From Pseudomonas frederiksbergensis (GTDB lineage Bacteria > Pseudomonadota > Gammaproteobacteria > Pseudomonadales > Pseudomonadaceae): 64,000 nt of DNA. Location: the NCBI RefSeq assembly GCF_035751725.1, contig NZ_CP142104.1, positions 4,278,001-4,342,000 of the forward strand, in the 5' to 3' direction. Every line of letters begins with the position of its first letter. Within the stretch, counting starts at the first letter, position 1. The notes under the pieces are model-generated. The model did no database searches. It was not told where the DNA came from and saw only the letters and a program-made list of their open reading frames with translations. The translations under genes were made by a program, and so were the position numbers. Positions 7,015 to 17,066 of the stretch are shown in pieces.

Positions 7015-9216
7015 ATGCGCCGCCTGCTGCCTTGCCTGCTTCTTCTGCTATTGCCCCTGTTCGGCCATGCCAACGAGCCTGCCGTCGAAACACCGCGCCC
7101 GAAGATCGGCCTGGTGCTGTCCGGCGGCGCGGCTCGTGGCCTGGCTCACATCGGCGTGCTCAAGGCCTTGGAGGAGCAAGGCATCAAGATCGACGCCATC
7201 GCGGGCACTAGCATGGGCGCGGTGATCGGCGGCCTGTATGCCTCGGGCTACAAGATCGACGAACTGGAAAAACTTGCCCTGGGTATCGACTGGCAACAAG
7301 CCCTCTCCGATGCCCCGCCGCGCAAGGACGTACCCTTCCGACGCAAGCAGGACGACCGTGATTTCCTGGTAAAGCAGAAACTGAGCTTTCGAGACGACGG
7401 CAGCCTCGGCCTGCCGCTGGGCGTGATCCAGGGACAGAACCTGGCCCTGCTCCTGGAAAGCCTGCTGGCCCACGCCAGCGATACCCGGGATTTCGACAAA
7501 CTGCCTATTCCCTTCCGTGCCGTGGCAACCGATATCGCCACCGGCGAAAAGGTCGTGTTTCGCAAGGGCCACCTGCCCAAGGTCATCCGCGCCAGCATGT
7601 CGATTCCGGCCGTGTTCGCGCCGGTTGAACTGGACGGTCGGCTATTGGTGGACGGTGGCATGACCGACAACATCCCTTTGGATGTGGCCCGGGAAATGGG
7701 TGTGGACGTGGCTATTGTCGTGGACATCGGCACCCCATTGCGCACCCGCAAGCAATTGGTCACGGTGGTGGATGTGCTGAATCAGTCAACCACGCTGATG
7801 ACCCGGCGCAACTCCGAGGAGCAACTGGCCACGTTAGGCAAAGACGATGTGTTGATCCAGCCGGCCCTGGCGAGTTTTGGCTCCACCGATTTCGGCCGGG
7901 CTCCGGAAATGATCGATGCCGGCTACCGCGCCACACGCATACTCGAAGCGCGCCTGGAACACTTGCGTCCTGCCGAGCCGGCCGACGCCGAACTGCTGGC
8001 GGCACGCACCCCGAGCGAGCGCACGCCGATCATCACCGGGATCCGGGTGGAAAACGACTCGAAGGTCGGTGACGACGTGATCCGCTATTACATTCGCCAG
8101 CAAATCGGCGAACCACTGGACCTGGGTTGCCTGCAAACCGACATGGGCACGCTGTACGGCCTGGATTACTTCGAGCAGGTGCAATATCGCGTCGTGCACA
8201 AAGGCGCGGACAACACCTTGGTCATCAACGCTCGGGGCAGACGCACCGGCACTGATTACCTTCGCCTGGGCTTGAGCCTGTCAGACGACATGCGCGGCGA
8301 CAGCGCCTTCAATCTTGGCGCCAGTTATCGGGTCAACGGCATCAATCGCCTGGGTGCCGAATGGCTGACCCGGGCGCAGATCGGCGACAAACAAGAGTTG
8401 TACAGCGAGTTCTACCAGCCGCTGGACGTCGGCTCACGCTACTTCATCGCGCCCTACGGACAGTTCGAATCGCGCAATGTCGAGTCGATCCTCGACAACG
8501 ATCCGGTGGCGCAGTATAGGGTCGAACGCTACGGCTTCGGCCTGAACCTGGGCCGGCAGATAGGCAACAGCGGGGAGATCCGCTTCGGTGTCGGCCAGGC
8601 CTGGGGCAAGGCAGACGTGCGCATCGGCGACCACGACCAGCCCAGCGAAAACTTCAACGAGGGCTTCTACGAGCTCAAGTATTCGTTCGACTCCCTGGAC
8701 AGCGTGTATTTCCCCCACGAAGGCGAAGATATCGGTTTGTCCTGGCGCCAGTACGAACCGGGCCTGGGCTCGGACCAGCGTTATCGCCAGTGGGAATTCA
8801 AGCTGGACAAGGCCCTGAGCAGCGGCCCGGACACCTTCATTCTGGGCGGGCGCTATGGTCGCACCCTAGACACTGCCGAGGTCGTGACGTCCAGTTTTGT
8901 CCTCGGCGGCGCGCGGCAATTGTCGGGCTTTCGCGAGGACGGGATATCCGGCCAGAACATGAGCCTGATGCGTGCGGTGTATTACCGCAGGCTCACGCCT
9001 CGCGCCTACTTGCCATTGGACTTCCCGCTGTACATTGGCGGCTCGCTGGAGCGAGGCCGGGCCTGGAACAACGACAACGAGTTCGACAGTGGCTACATCA
9101 ACGCCGCCAGTGTCTTCCTGGGCTTCGACACGCCGCTGGGGCCCTTGAACTTCAGCTATGGCTTCAATGATGACGACGAGCAGGCGGTGTATCTGAACCT
9201 GGGGCAGACGTTCTGA
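7015..9216 (+). CDS. plpD: PlpD-like patatin phospholipase, type Vd autotransporter
   Basis: 733 residues from the ATG at 7015, with signal peptide MRRLLPCLLLLLLPLFGHA. The patatin domain (about 30-310) has the oxyanion loop SGGAARGLAH, nucleophile motif GTSMG (S66) and catalytic aspartate in VDGGMTDN (D213). A POTRA-like segment (about 340-410, beginning PIITGIRVENDSKVGDD) and a C-terminal outer-membrane beta barrel ending in NLGQTF follow. This matches P. aeruginosa PlpD, a class A1 phospholipase exported through its own barrel. The neighbouring FimV-like, MarR and recQ genes match the PAO1 order around PA3339-PA3344 as I recall it. Confidence 0.93.
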   Translation: MRRLLPCLLLLLLPLFGHANEPAVETPRPKIGLVLSGGAARGLAHIGVLKALEEQGIKIDAIAGTSMGAVIGGLYASGYKIDELEKLALGIDWQQALSDAPPRKDVPFRRKQDDRDFLVKQKLSFRDDGSLGLPLGVIQGQNLALLLESLLAHASDTRDFDKLPIPFRAVATDIATGEKVVFRKGHLPKVIRASMSIPAVFAPVELDGRLLVDGGMTDNIPLDVAREMGVDVAIVVDIGTPLRTRKQLVTVVDVLNQSTTLMTRRNSEEQLATLGKDDVLIQPALASFGSTDFGRAPEMIDAGYRATRILEARLEHLRPAEPADAELLAARTPSERTPIITGIRVENDSKVGDDVIRYYIRQQIGEPLDLGCLQTDMGTLYGLDYFEQVQYRVVHKGADNTLVINARGRRTGTDYLRLGLSLSDDMRGDSAFNLGASYRVNGINRLGAEWLTRAQIGDKQELYSEFYQPLDVGSRYFIAPYGQFESRNVESILDNDPVAQYRVERYGFGLNLGRQIGNSGEIRFGVGQAWGKADVRIGDHDQPSENFNEGFYELKYSFDSLDSVYFPHEGEDIGLSWRQYEPGLGSDQRYRQWEFKLDKALSSGPDTFILGGRYGRTLDTAEVVTSSFVLGGARQLSGFREDGISGQNMSLMRAVYYRRLTPRAYLPLDFPLYIGGSLERGRAWNNDNEFDSGYINAASVFLGFDTPLGPLNFSYGFNDDDEQAVYLNLGQTF

Positions 9217-9229
9217 TGAACACAGTCCC

Positions 9230-9345
9230 TGCCTTGGGGGAGCGAGCCTGCTCGCGAAAGCGGTAGGCCTGCTTGCATTGGTCTTGAATATACAACCGTC
9301 ATCGCGAGCCAGCTCGCACGCAGGACTTGCGCCGGCCTTGCAAAC
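9230..9345. repeat. REP-like palindromic sequences between convergent genes
   Basis: The 132-bp gap between plpD and the convergent fimV-like gene contains two copies, in opposite senses, of a degenerate REP core: GGGGGAGCGAGCCTGCTCGCG at 9237-9256 region and ATCGCGAGCCAGCTCGCACG near 9301-9320. Each forms a short hairpin. Such palindromes sit at 3' ends in Pseudomonas and may stop convergent transcription. No poly-T run follows, so this is not a classic intrinsic terminator. Confidence 0.55.
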
Positions 9346-9348
9346 GCC

Positions 9349-11331
9349 TCAACGAATCCCGGCCAGCAAAACCCGGGCGGTTTCCTTGAGCGGCTCATCC
9401 CCTTCTTGCAGCAGCTCTTCCAGGAGCGTAATGGCGCTCTTCAGGTCGCCCTCGTCGATGCGATTCTGGGCTTCTTCAAGTTTTTCCGAATGCTCCGATA
9501 GTTGCGGTTCGAAGGAAACAGGTTCGAGCGAAAGGGATTCGAATTCGGGTCCAATGGGCATCGGCTCCAGCTCCAGCGCCTGCTCTTCGTCGGCAAACCC
9601 ATCGAGGAAATCATCGTCCAACGACTCCGTTTCCAACGGCGCCCCCCATTGCAGGTCAGGCTCGTCAAAACCCGATAATGTCAGCGTGTCGGCAGCGGTG
9701 GGCGGCGTGTTTTTTGGCTCTGGCGGCGCCGGCTCTTCATCGGCCAAATCCCAGCTGTTCTCCAGGGAGAGCTCATCGAGCTTCAACTCGAATTCATCGT
9801 GAGGCGCAGCAACAGGTTCGGGCACGGGAGCCTGGGGTTCGGCAGAAGTTTCCGGCGGCGCGTTGACGAGGGTGATTTTCGGGTAACGCTTGCGAATATC
9901 CTCCAGGGCCTGATGATCGACGCCTTGGGCCAATAGATGATTTTCCTGGGCCTGGAAACCGATGACGTCGCCCTGCTTACCCAGTACATCCAACAACTTC
10001 AGGCCCAGGTCGGTACGCTCCGGCTCGGCCAGCAATGCCGCGCGCAGCAGTCCCGCGGCTTCGGTGAAGCGGCCATAGGTCAGGTAGATCCCCACGCCTT
10101 CGAGCACGTCTCCCATGGGAGCATCGCCGTTATTGAAGGACGCGGCGACCTCGGGGGGCTCGATGTCGGCGCTCTCGGCATAGGTTTCGGTGTCATCGTC
10201 CAGGTTCAAGTCACGCTGATGTTCGGCCAATGGCCCGGTCCCGGCCGATTCCTGCTGTTGCCGGTGACGAAGGAACAGCAGAAGCGCCAGCAACCCAAGC
10301 AGCCCCCCCAATCCCCCTACCCAAAGCCAATCAACGCCTTCGGTCTCCGTGACTGGCGCGGTGTCCACCGCCGGAACGGATTCGGCGGGTTCGGTGGATT
10401 CGGCTGGTTCGGAGGGTTCCGGAGCAAGTTCCGAGGTGATCGTCGGTGACGAGGGCTGGGCCAGTTGCGCTTGGAGCTCGCTGATCTGCTGGCGCTGACC
10501 GGCGATTTCCTGGTCCTGGGACTGGACCTTGGCCTGCAATTGTTCGATCGTCTGCTGTTGCTGTTGGCCCAGCAGCACACTGGCCGCCAATTGTTCGGCG
10601 CTGTTATCGGACGCGCCGGAACGCCCCGCTGCGGGGGGCTGGGCAGCCGGAGGCAAGATAGCCGAATCGGGCAGCAACAAGCGCTGGCCGATGGAAAGCC
10701 GCTCGCTACCAGGGTTCAGCGCCTGGATCCCCTGCATCAGTTCATTGACCGACGCATTGCTGCCCGCATCATGCAGACGCTTGGCGATCACCCAAGGATT
10801 GTCGCCCTGTACGACGGTGTAGCGTTTGCCCTGTGTCGCCGGGGGCGGCTTGATGGCCGATGTTGTTGCTTGGGCTGCGGCAGAAGGTTCATCAGCGACC
10901 GGCACAACGCCTGGGGTGCCCGGCGGGTCGATCAGCACGGTGTACTCGCGCAACAGCCGCCCGTTGGGTTGGTTGAGCTGTACGAGGAAATTAAGGAACG
11001 GCTCTTCCACCGGCTTGCTGGACGTCACCCGAATGAAACTGCGGCCGCCACGCAGCACGGGAGTGAAGCGCAGGTTATTGAGAAAGAATACCCGCTCCAC
11101 CCCGGCACGGCTGAAGTCCTCCGGCGCCGCAAGGCTTGCAGACAGGTCGCCCTCGCTGAGTCCCGCCGCATCAACCAAAGCGATATCGGCGCGCAACGGC
11201 TGATTCAAGGCTGAATGGAGCGTGATCTCCCCCAGCCCCAGCGCCGACGCCAGGGCGGGAAAACCCAGGGCGCCCACGACGACCGACACGTTGATCCAAC
11301 TGCGCAACGTGGACTGCAAACTTTCAAGCAT
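9349..11331 (-). CDS. FimV/TspA-like inner-membrane LysM protein
   Basis: 660 residues. The N-terminus is FimV-like: signal-anchor region, then LGLGEITLHSALNQPLRADI and the following ~100-residue FimV N-terminal domain. A LysM peptidoglycan-binding motif follows at about 168-222 (KRYTVVQGDNPWVIAKRLHD). A coiled coil (QQQQTIEQLQAKVQSQDQ) precedes one transmembrane segment (WLWVGGLGGLLGLLALLLF). An acidic cytoplasmic part then ends in the FimV C-terminal TPR-like domain (EKLEEAQNRIDEGDLKSAIT). P. aeruginosa FimV (919 residues) is a polar hub for type IV pili; this shorter relative next to plpD corresponds by position to PA3340. Role inferred: cell-envelope scaffold. Confidence 0.82.
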   Translation of the reverse strand: MLESLQSTLRSWINVSVVVGALGFPALASALGLGEITLHSALNQPLRADIALVDAAGLSEGDLSASLAAPEDFSRAGVERVFFLNNLRFTPVLRGGRSFIRVTSSKPVEEPFLNFLVQLNQPNGRLLREYTVLIDPPGTPGVVPVADEPSAAAQATTSAIKPPPATQGKRYTVVQGDNPWVIAKRLHDAGSNASVNELMQGIQALNPGSERLSIGQRLLLPDSAILPPAAQPPAAGRSGASDNSAEQLAASVLLGQQQQQTIEQLQAKVQSQDQEIAGQRQQISELQAQLAQPSSPTITSELAPEPSEPAESTEPAESVPAVDTAPVTETEGVDWLWVGGLGGLLGLLALLLFLRHRQQQESAGTGPLAEHQRDLNLDDDTETYAESADIEPPEVAASFNNGDAPMGDVLEGVGIYLTYGRFTEAAGLLRAALLAEPERTDLGLKLLDVLGKQGDVIGFQAQENHLLAQGVDHQALEDIRKRYPKITLVNAPPETSAEPQAPVPEPVAAPHDEFELKLDELSLENSWDLADEEPAPPEPKNTPPTAADTLTLSGFDEPDLQWGAPLETESLDDDFLDGFADEEQALELEPMPIGPEFESLSLEPVSFEPQLSEHSEKLEEAQNRIDEGDLKSAITLLEELLQEGDEPLKETARVLLAGIR

Positions 11332-11444
11332 GGGTATCCCTTTCGACTACCAGACTGAGCGCAAACGCTTCCAATACGATCGCTTAGTACTGGTTATAGT
11401 TCGCTAACCGCCGAATCTCAAAAGCCTGGCGCCAGGGATATGCC

Positions 11445-11879
11445 TCAGGATTTTTCCAGATTGGCCAGGATAGTGCCGTGGACCCGCATGCAGACCCGCA
11501 TATCCGCTTCGTCGACGCCTTCGAACAACTCCCGGCGCAGCTGCGTGGCAATCGTTTCGATTTGTTCGATCAACGGCAGCGCCGGGGCGCAAAGCACGAT
11601 CTTCTTGGCCCGGCGGTCTTCGGCCACAGCCTGGCGCTGCACCAGTCCCTGGGTTTCCAGGCTGTCGAGCAAGCGGGCCAGGGTCGGGCCTTCGACGGCA
11701 ACGCTCTGAGCCAACTCGCGCTGGGTCGGCGCCTGTTCGAAACGTGCAAGGTGCAGCAGCACCAGCCAGCGCGCCTGGGACAGGCCTAGGCCTGCGAGGC
11801 GACGGTCCAATTCAGCGCGCCAGCCACGGGACATCTGGGCCAGTTGCATGCCAAAACGGTGTTGATCGGTCAAAGGCAT
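11445..11879 (-). CDS. MarR family transcriptional regulator (SlyA-like)
   Basis: 144 residues with a central winged helix: recognition region RELAQSVAVEGPTLARLLDSLETQGLV and wing RQAVAEDRRAKKIVL (the DRR/K signature of MarR proteins). Flanking helices would form the dimer interface. A near-perfect 15-bp palindrome lies 30-44 bp upstream of the start, consistent with autorepression. It is transcribed toward the FimV-like gene (113 bp gap). By order it corresponds to PA3341. The ligand is unknown. Confidence 0.9.
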   Translation of the reverse strand: MPLTDQHRFGMQLAQMSRGWRAELDRRLAGLGLSQARWLVLLHLARFEQAPTQRELAQSVAVEGPTLARLLDSLETQGLVQRQAVAEDRRAKKIVLCAPALPLIEQIETIATQLRRELFEGVDEADMRVCMRVHGTILANLEKS

Positions 11880-11908
11880 AAAAAACTCATCAATCTGAAA
11901 TAGAGAAA

Positions 11909-11923
11909 AACTAATTATTAGTT
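11909..11923. promoter_or_regulatory. Candidate MarR operator
   Basis: The sequence AACTAATTATTAGTT is a palindrome with arms AACTAAT and ATTAGTT around a single central base. It lies 30-44 bp upstream of the MarR start in an AT-rich stretch, a usual place for an autoregulatory MarR-box. A further TTAGCTAA follows directly at 11922-11929. Confidence 0.55.
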
Positions 11924-11995
11924 AGCTAAGCATGGCCTTTGGATTCAGGCAAGGCTCGCACTGTAGTGAATCGTTAAAGGAACGTAACGGATTGA

Positions 11996-14122
11996 TCAGA
12001 CTTCGAATTCCGATTGCAGTGCGGCCCTGACGCAATACAAGACGCCCTCTGGGACACGTCCGACAAACAATGCGGCAACTTCTGATACGGGAGGCAACTC
12101 GCCTTCACCGTCGAGAAACGCATCCTGTACTTCGCCCATCAACTCTTCCGGCAGATCCAAAGCCTGTTCCAAGGACAGCTGCTGTTCACCAATGGCCTCG
12201 GCCAGCATCGTGTAGACGTTTTTTTCCGAACATTGCAATTGGCCGGCAATCTGCAGTGGGGTCATGCCTGCCCGGGCCAGGGTGATGAGTTCGTGGCGCA
12301 CATCGGCCACCGCTGGCGGTGTCTCGGCTTCGCCGCCCAGCACCTGGAGGAAGGCCTCGCCATAACGCTCGAGCTTGCGCGCGCCGACGCCACTGACCCG
12401 GGCCATTTCCGCCAGGGAAGTCGGTTGGCTGCGGAGCATCTCCAGCAAGGTTGAGTCAGGGAAGATGACGTAGGGTGGAACACCGTGTTCCTCGGCCAGC
12501 TTGCGCCGCAGGGCACGCAAGGCTTCCCATTGATCGCGCTCTTCGCCGCGCACCAGTTGGCTGGCCTGGCTCTTGCTGCTCTTGACCGCTGTCGCCGGCT
12601 TGAGGTCGCGGCGCAATTGCAGGGTGACTTCGCCCTTGAGCAGGGGTCGGCAGGTCGCGCTCAGGCGCAGGCCACCGTAGCCTTCCAGGTCGATGTCCGC
12701 CAGGCCGCGCGCCACCAACTGTCGGAACAACGAACGCCATTCGCTCTCGCTGCGGGCCTTGCCCACGCCGAACACCGACAGGTGCTGGTGGCCGAAGCTG
12801 CGGACTTTCTCGTTGTCCTTGCCCAACAGCACGTCCACCAGATGCCCGACGCCATAGCGCTGGCCCGTGCGATAAATCGCCGAAAGCGCCTGTCGGGCCG
12901 GTTCGGTGGCGTCCCAGGTTTCCACGCCGTCGACGCAATTGTCGCAATGGCCGCACGGCTGGGGCATGTCTTCGTCGAAATAGGCGAGCAAGGTCTGGCG
13001 ACGGCAGCGGGTTTCTTCGCACAGCGAAAGCATGGCGTCGAGCTTGTGCTGCTCCAGGCGCTTGTGTCGCTCATCGCCCTCGGAGTTCTGCAACATTTGC
13101 TTGAGCATCACCACGTCCTGCAGGCCGTAGGCCATCCAGGCGTCGGCGGGCAAGCCATCACGGCCGGCACGCCCGGTTTCCTGGTAATAGGCCTCCATGG
13201 ACTTGGGCAGGTCAAGGTGAGCGACGAAACGCACGTTGGGCTTGTCGATGCCCATGCCGAACGCCACGGTGGCCACCATGATCAGGCCTTCTTCGTTGAG
13301 GAAGCGCTTTTGGTGATAGGCCCGCAGGTCGTTGGGCAGGCCCGCGTGATAAGGCAATGCCGGGAAACCTTGTTCGCTGAGGAACGCGGCCACTTCCTCG
13401 ACCTTCTTGCGCGACAGGCAATAAACAATGCCCGCGTCGCTACGCCGTTCGGCAAGGAATGCCAGCAATTGCTTGCGCGGCTGCTCCTTGGGCACGATGC
13501 GATAGAAAATATTCGGACGGTCGAAGCTGGAGAGGAACCGCTCGGCGTCCCGCAGATGCAGGCGGTCGACGATTTCTTCGCGGGTACGCTTGTCGGCGGT
13601 GGCGGTCAGCGCAATGCGCGGGACATCGGGGAACAGCTCGGCCAGCTGTCCCAGCTGCAAGTATTCGCGACGGAAGTCGTGGCCCCATTGGGACACGCAG
13701 TGGGCTTCGTCGATGGCGAACAGGGCGATTTCCAGGCTTTGCAAGAACGCCAGCATGCGCGGCTGTACAAGGCGCTCCGGCGCCAGGTAGAGCATTTTCA
13801 CCTCGCCACGCTTGATGCGTGCCGCCAGGTCCCGCTGCTGCTCGGCGCTCAAGGTGGAATTCAGCGACGCGGCGGCGACCCCCAGTTCTTCCAGGGTGGC
13901 GACCTGGTCATCCATCAAGGCGATCAGCGGCGAAACCACCACCGCCAGGCCGTTGCGCAGCAGCGCCGGTACCTGGAAGCACAGCGACTTGCCGCCGCCG
14001 GTGGGCATGAGCACCAGGGCATCGCCACCGCTGGCCACGCGCTCAATAATGGCACCCTGGCGACCACGGAAACTGTCGTAGCCGAAGATGTCCTTGAGAA
14101 CGCGTTGAGCCTGTTCGAGCAT
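11996..14122 (-). CDS. recQ: ATP-dependent DNA helicase RecQ
   Basis: 708 residues from the ATG at 14122; the longer open frame to 14155 lacks support, and GGAG precedes the chosen start. Superfamily 2 helicase motifs are present: Walker [16 protein letters not shown] box [17 protein letters not shown], and motif VI with [10 protein letters not shown]. The RecQ-Ct zinc cysteines follow ([21 protein letters not shown]), then a winged-helix RQC region and an HRDC domain (about 520-595). An extra ~90-residue tail with an HTH-like segment ([20 protein letters not shown]) makes it longer than E. coli RecQ (609) but normal for pseudomonads. It unwinds DNA 3'-5' in recombination and fork repair. Confidence 0.96.
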   Translation of the reverse strand: MLEQAQRVLKDIFGYDSFRGRQGAIIERVASGGDALVLMPTGGGKSLCFQVPALLRNGLAVVVSPLIALMDDQVATLEELGVAAASLNSTLSAEQQRDLAARIKRGEVKMLYLAPERLVQPRMLAFLQSLEIALFAIDEAHCVSQWGHDFRREYLQLGQLAELFPDVPRIALTATADKRTREEIVDRLHLRDAERFLSSFDRPNIFYRIVPKEQPRKQLLAFLAERRSDAGIVYCLSRKKVEEVAAFLSEQGFPALPYHAGLPNDLRAYHQKRFLNEEGLIMVATVAFGMGIDKPNVRFVAHLDLPKSMEAYYQETGRAGRDGLPADAWMAYGLQDVVMLKQMLQNSEGDERHKRLEQHKLDAMLSLCEETRCRRQTLLAYFDEDMPQPCGHCDNCVDGVETWDATEPARQALSAIYRTGQRYGVGHLVDVLLGKDNEKVRSFGHQHLSVFGVGKARSESEWRSLFRQLVARGLADIDLEGYGGLRLSATCRPLLKGEVTLQLRRDLKPATAVKSSKSQASQLVRGEERDQWEALRALRRKLAEEHGVPPYVIFPDSTLLEMLRSQPTSLAEMARVSGVGARKLERYGEAFLQVLGGEAETPPAVADVRHELITLARAGMTPLQIAGQLQCSEKNVYTMLAEAIGEQQLSLEQALDLPEELMGEVQDAFLDGEGELPPVSEVAALFVGRVPEGVLYCVRAALQSEFEV

Positions 14123-14435
14123 AGAAACTCCAAAATCACCGAAACATCCCCGCAAGGCTGGTCCAGAATCAAAAACGCTGCACCGGCAAATCGTAAGGGC
14201 GCGTTTCCAACCGACCGCAGGGCATCACAAAACGCGGCAGTATACCCGAGGGCTTCGTTACGCAGGGGGCTGCTGACCAGAGGTGTGATGATCACGGCCG
14301 GCCCGCCCTCGCCACAGGGAACCCTGACATTGGATTAAGCTCAGTCAACAACGAGGCAAATCCACAACGCGGCTGGCCTGCCCGCTCAAGAAGGCCTAGA
14401 ATTCCCGCATTGTTTATTCCCCAAGGTAGCCCGTA
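14123..14435. promoter_or_regulatory. Divergent intergenic region recQ / yecA-family gene
   Basis: 313 bp between two divergent starts, so it must hold both promoters. I see ribosome binding sequences (GGAG before recQ, AAGG before the forward gene) but no promoter boxes or palindromes that stand out. Confidence 0.4.
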
Positions 14436-15023
14436 ATGTCCTTCGCTGAGCAACTGACCCGCCTGCAAGTCTTCCTCGACGCCGATGAGCTGCACGAAGA
14501 GGCGCTGGACTACGTGGCCGCTCATGGCTATCTGACCGCCCTGTCGATCTGCTCCGAAGCGGTGCCGGACCGTGAATGGATCGACGCCCTGTTCGCCGAA
14601 GAACCGCATTACAGCAACGAAGCCCAGCGGGCCGAAATCGAAGCCACACTGGTCGGCCTCAAGGCCCACATCGCCCGTCAGTTGGCCTCCGATGAGGAAT
14701 TCGAGCTGCCGTGCGAACTGGACCTGGGCGATGACCCGGACGATTCGGAACTGCGTGGCTGGTGCATCGGTTTCATGGAAGGCGTATTCCTGCGCGAAGC
14801 CGCCTGGTTCGAAACCGCCGAGGAAGAAGTCAGCGAAATGCTGCTGCCGATCATGGTGGGTTCCGGCCTGTTCGACGAGCAACCGGAGTTTTCCGACATC
14901 GCCGCCGACGCGAACCTGATGGACGACATGATCGTGCAGATTCCCGAAGCGCTGACGGCCCTGTACCTGCTGTGCAATGCCCCGGACGAGAAACCGGCGA
15001 TCCTCAAGCCTCGCCACCACTGA
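14436..15023 (+). CDS. UPF0149/YecA (YgfB-like) family protein
   Basis: 195-residue acidic protein, all-helical in appearance, matching the YgfB/YecA (UPF0149) family: YVAAHGYLTALSICSEAVPDREW near the N-terminus and the conserved GWCIGFMEGVFLR at about 105-120. The C-terminal SEC-C zinc motif of some YecA proteins is absent. AAGG lies ten bases before the ATG. The family has no settled function; P. aeruginosa YgfB has been linked to ampDh3 regulation, but this protein may be a different paralogue. The DUF454 gene begins 8 bp after its stop. Confidence 0.85.
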   Translation: MSFAEQLTRLQVFLDADELHEEALDYVAAHGYLTALSICSEAVPDREWIDALFAEEPHYSNEAQRAEIEATLVGLKAHIARQLASDEEFELPCELDLGDDPDDSELRGWCIGFMEGVFLREAAWFETAEEEVSEMLLPIMVGSGLFDEQPEFSDIAADANLMDDMIVQIPEALTALYLLCNAPDEKPAILKPRHH

Positions 15024-15031
15024 GTCACCGG

Positions 15032-15427
15032 GTGCCCGCCCCCATCGGCAAGCGCCCGCTGATCCTGCGTTACGCTCTGCTGGCCATCGGCTGGCTGAGC
15101 GTGGTGCTGGGGGTCATTGGCATCTTCGTACCCGTCCTGCCCACCACCCCCTTCCTCCTCTTGGCCGCCGCCTGCTTCGCCCGCAGTTCGCCGCGCTTCT
15201 ACCACTGGCTGGTAACACACCCCCGCCTCGGCCCATGGATCAGTGACTACCTCAGCGGTAATGGCATTCCGCTCAAGGGCAAGGTCTACGCCATCGGGTT
15301 GATGTGGGCGAGCATCCTGCTGTCCTGCTACCTGGTGCCGCTGCCATGGGCCCGCGGGTTCATGCTGACCAGTGCTGTGCTGGTGACGATCTATATCCTC
15401 AGGCAGAAGACGCTGCGTAAGTCTTGA
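15032..15427 (+). CDS. DUF454 (YbaN-like) inner membrane protein
   Basis: 131 residues starting from GTG at 15032, eight bases after the preceding stop; the longer open frame upstream is out of frame with the YecA-family gene and is a shadow. The family core is visible: LRYALLAIGWLSVVLGVIGIFVPVLPTTPFLLLAAACFARSSPRF, followed by WLVTHPRLGPWISDY and further membrane segments, three to four in all. DUF454/YbaN proteins have no assigned role. Probably co-transcribed with the upstream gene. Confidence 0.85.
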   Translation: MPAPIGKRPLILRYALLAIGWLSVVLGVIGIFVPVLPTTPFLLLAAACFARSSPRFYHWLVTHPRLGPWISDYLSGNGIPLKGKVYAIGLMWASILLSCYLVPLPWARGFMLTSAVLVTIYILRQKTLRKS

Positions 15428-15572
15428 GCGCGATTTAGTATCCACGCCCCCAACCGCTCGTCCGAAACCTGTCCGCACCTGTCAATCCTGACAGTAGCCA
15501 GCCTTCCCTGGCTGGAGTGTCATAGCGTCATGCCGAAATCACGCGTCCGCCACTTGGAAAAGGTAAAAAACC

Positions 15573-17066
15573 ATGGACCCTCTATTGTCCGCCTTGAATC
15601 ATCCATTGGAGCTGTATCCTGTTCAAATATCGGGTTGGGTAGAGCCGGTGCGGTCGGACGTTCCCGCCCGTGGCGGTATTCCTCATAGCATTTATGATCA
15701 TCGGTCTGAGGGTTTGCAGTGCATCATCCATGCTTGGAGCGAACTCAAGAGTGGCACATGGACCACGGCGGAGCTCGACCGAGTGGACCTGTTTGTCAAT
15801 GGCGGGCGAATCAACGGGGCAGGCTTTACCGTCCAGCCAGGAGAAGAAAGTAAACAGGTCTTTGTCTTTTACCTCCCCCGCCACAACCTGCGGGAGGGCG
15901 TCAACAGATTGCACTATGAAATAACCCGCTTGAGCCAGAATGTGGGCATTTCCAAAGATCTGAACGTGCTGTACCACCTACGGGTACCTGGGGCTCCTGC
16001 GCCGGAAGGCTTGGATCTGGTGATCCCGGCCGATGTCATCGCCTCTGGGGTCGATGCCGCGCGGGCGGCGGAGGGCGTGAAGTTTGGTTTTACCTATTCC
16101 AACCGAAGACGTTACGACCACATCGACTTCGTGATCGGCAATATACCCGTTTCATTTGATGTGCCGGATGGATCGTCACCGGTGGAGCATACGCTCTTCA
16201 TTGAAACCTTCGAACAGGCCGGGGACAACCCCAGGACGGAGCTCCAGTTCAGGGTGACGGATCAATTGGGTAATTCCACCTTGTCGCCGATCAAATACCT
16301 GGACATCCACTTGGGCGAGGCTCCTCCGGGGCATCCGTTGATCATCGATACCGCCACAATGGTGCTTGATGGGACGGAAGTGTTCGTCCCGGCGTCCTCC
16401 CCGTGGACGCAGACCGATGGTCATGGTCCGGGGAACAGACGCTCACGGACCCCAACCAGCGGGACCCCACCTTATCGGTATTTATCGGCTAATTCCCAGA
16501 TAGCGACAGTAGGCAGTGCCGACGGAGTTGTGACTGGGCAACGCAATGGGCAAACCTTGATCTCGGTGACTGACGCGACTGGCCAGGTGGCCTGCTATCA
16601 GGTGCAGGTATCAAACAAATGGGACATTGAAGCACGGAGTGACTACGCCCACGGTCAAACGCTGTGGGGGTGGTCGGCAGCGCAGATGCCCCCTGTGGAA
16701 CCAAGGCCATCGTTTGTATCGGGGCTGCGCGAAGCAATCATTCGCAGGCTACCGGATCCATCAGAATATTGTCATCCCGTCTGGGGACCCGATCTGGAGG
16801 TCATCACTTATGGTCGAGTATGTGGTCACGCCGATTGGCCAGCGGATGATGGCGAAGTCGCGGTGCACTTTTATAACTCGGATGGCTCAATCGGTCTGAC
16901 CACGCGACCTGCCTCAAAAATCCGTGCGGCGGCAGGATGGGGCTTTCGCCCTCGTGATATGCCTCAGTCGCTGCTTGGTGCAGACACCTCAGAAATCTAC
17001 AGCGCTCTGGTCGAGGCAAGCGCCCGGACCGTCGACAATATGGGAGTTAAAAAAGAGCAGGGTTAA
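15573..17066 (+). CDS. Ig-like (Big_2-type) domain protein, probably truncated by frameshift
   Basis: 497 residues, AT-richer than its neighbours, with no signal peptide. It looks like beta-sandwich repeats: about 1-260 contain two carbohydrate-binding or Ig-like modules, and about 315-350 match bacterial Ig-like group 2 (YRYLSANSQIATVGSADGVV, then GQTLISVTDATGQ). The frame ends at VDNMGVKKEQG just after a run of six adenines (17045-17052 region). The next recognisable coding sequence continues in another frame with RCC1-like residues, so this is probably the front part of a longer decayed gene. Related Pseudomonas proteins of this type are large and of unknown role. The ATG is preceded by GGAAAAGG. 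Confidence 0.6.
   Translation: MDPLLSALNHPLELYPVQISGWVEPVRSDVPARGGIPHSIYDHRSEGLQCIIHAWSELKSGTWTTAELDRVDLFVNGGRINGAGFTVQPGEESKQVFVFYLPRHNLREGVNRLHYEITRLSQNVGISKDLNVLYHLRVPGAPAPEGLDLVIPADVIASGVDAARAAEGVKFGFTYSNRRRYDHIDFVIGNIPVSFDVPDGSSPVEHTLFIETFEQAGDNPRTELQFRVTDQLGNSTLSPIKYLDIHLGEAPPGHPLIIDTATMVLDGTEVFVPASSPWTQTDGHGPGNRRSRTPTSGTPPYRYLSANSQIATVGSADGVVTGQRNGQTLISVTDATGQVACYQVQVSNKWDIEARSDYAHGQTLWGWSAAQMPPVEPRPSFVSGLREAIIRRLPDPSEYCHPVWGPDLEVITYGRVCGHADWPADDGEVAVHFYNSDGSIGLTTRPASKIRAAAGWGFRPRDMPQSLLGADTSEIYSALVEASARTVDNMGVKKEQG

Noticed and set aside
12485..14338. 617-codon forward open frame opposite recQ
   Set aside because: Antisense to the conserved RecQ motifs and without any recognisable domain.
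16924..17066. Independent gene starting at 16924 ahead of the RCC1-like remnant
   Set aside because: The first ~45 codons are an out-of-frame shadow of the Ig-like gene.
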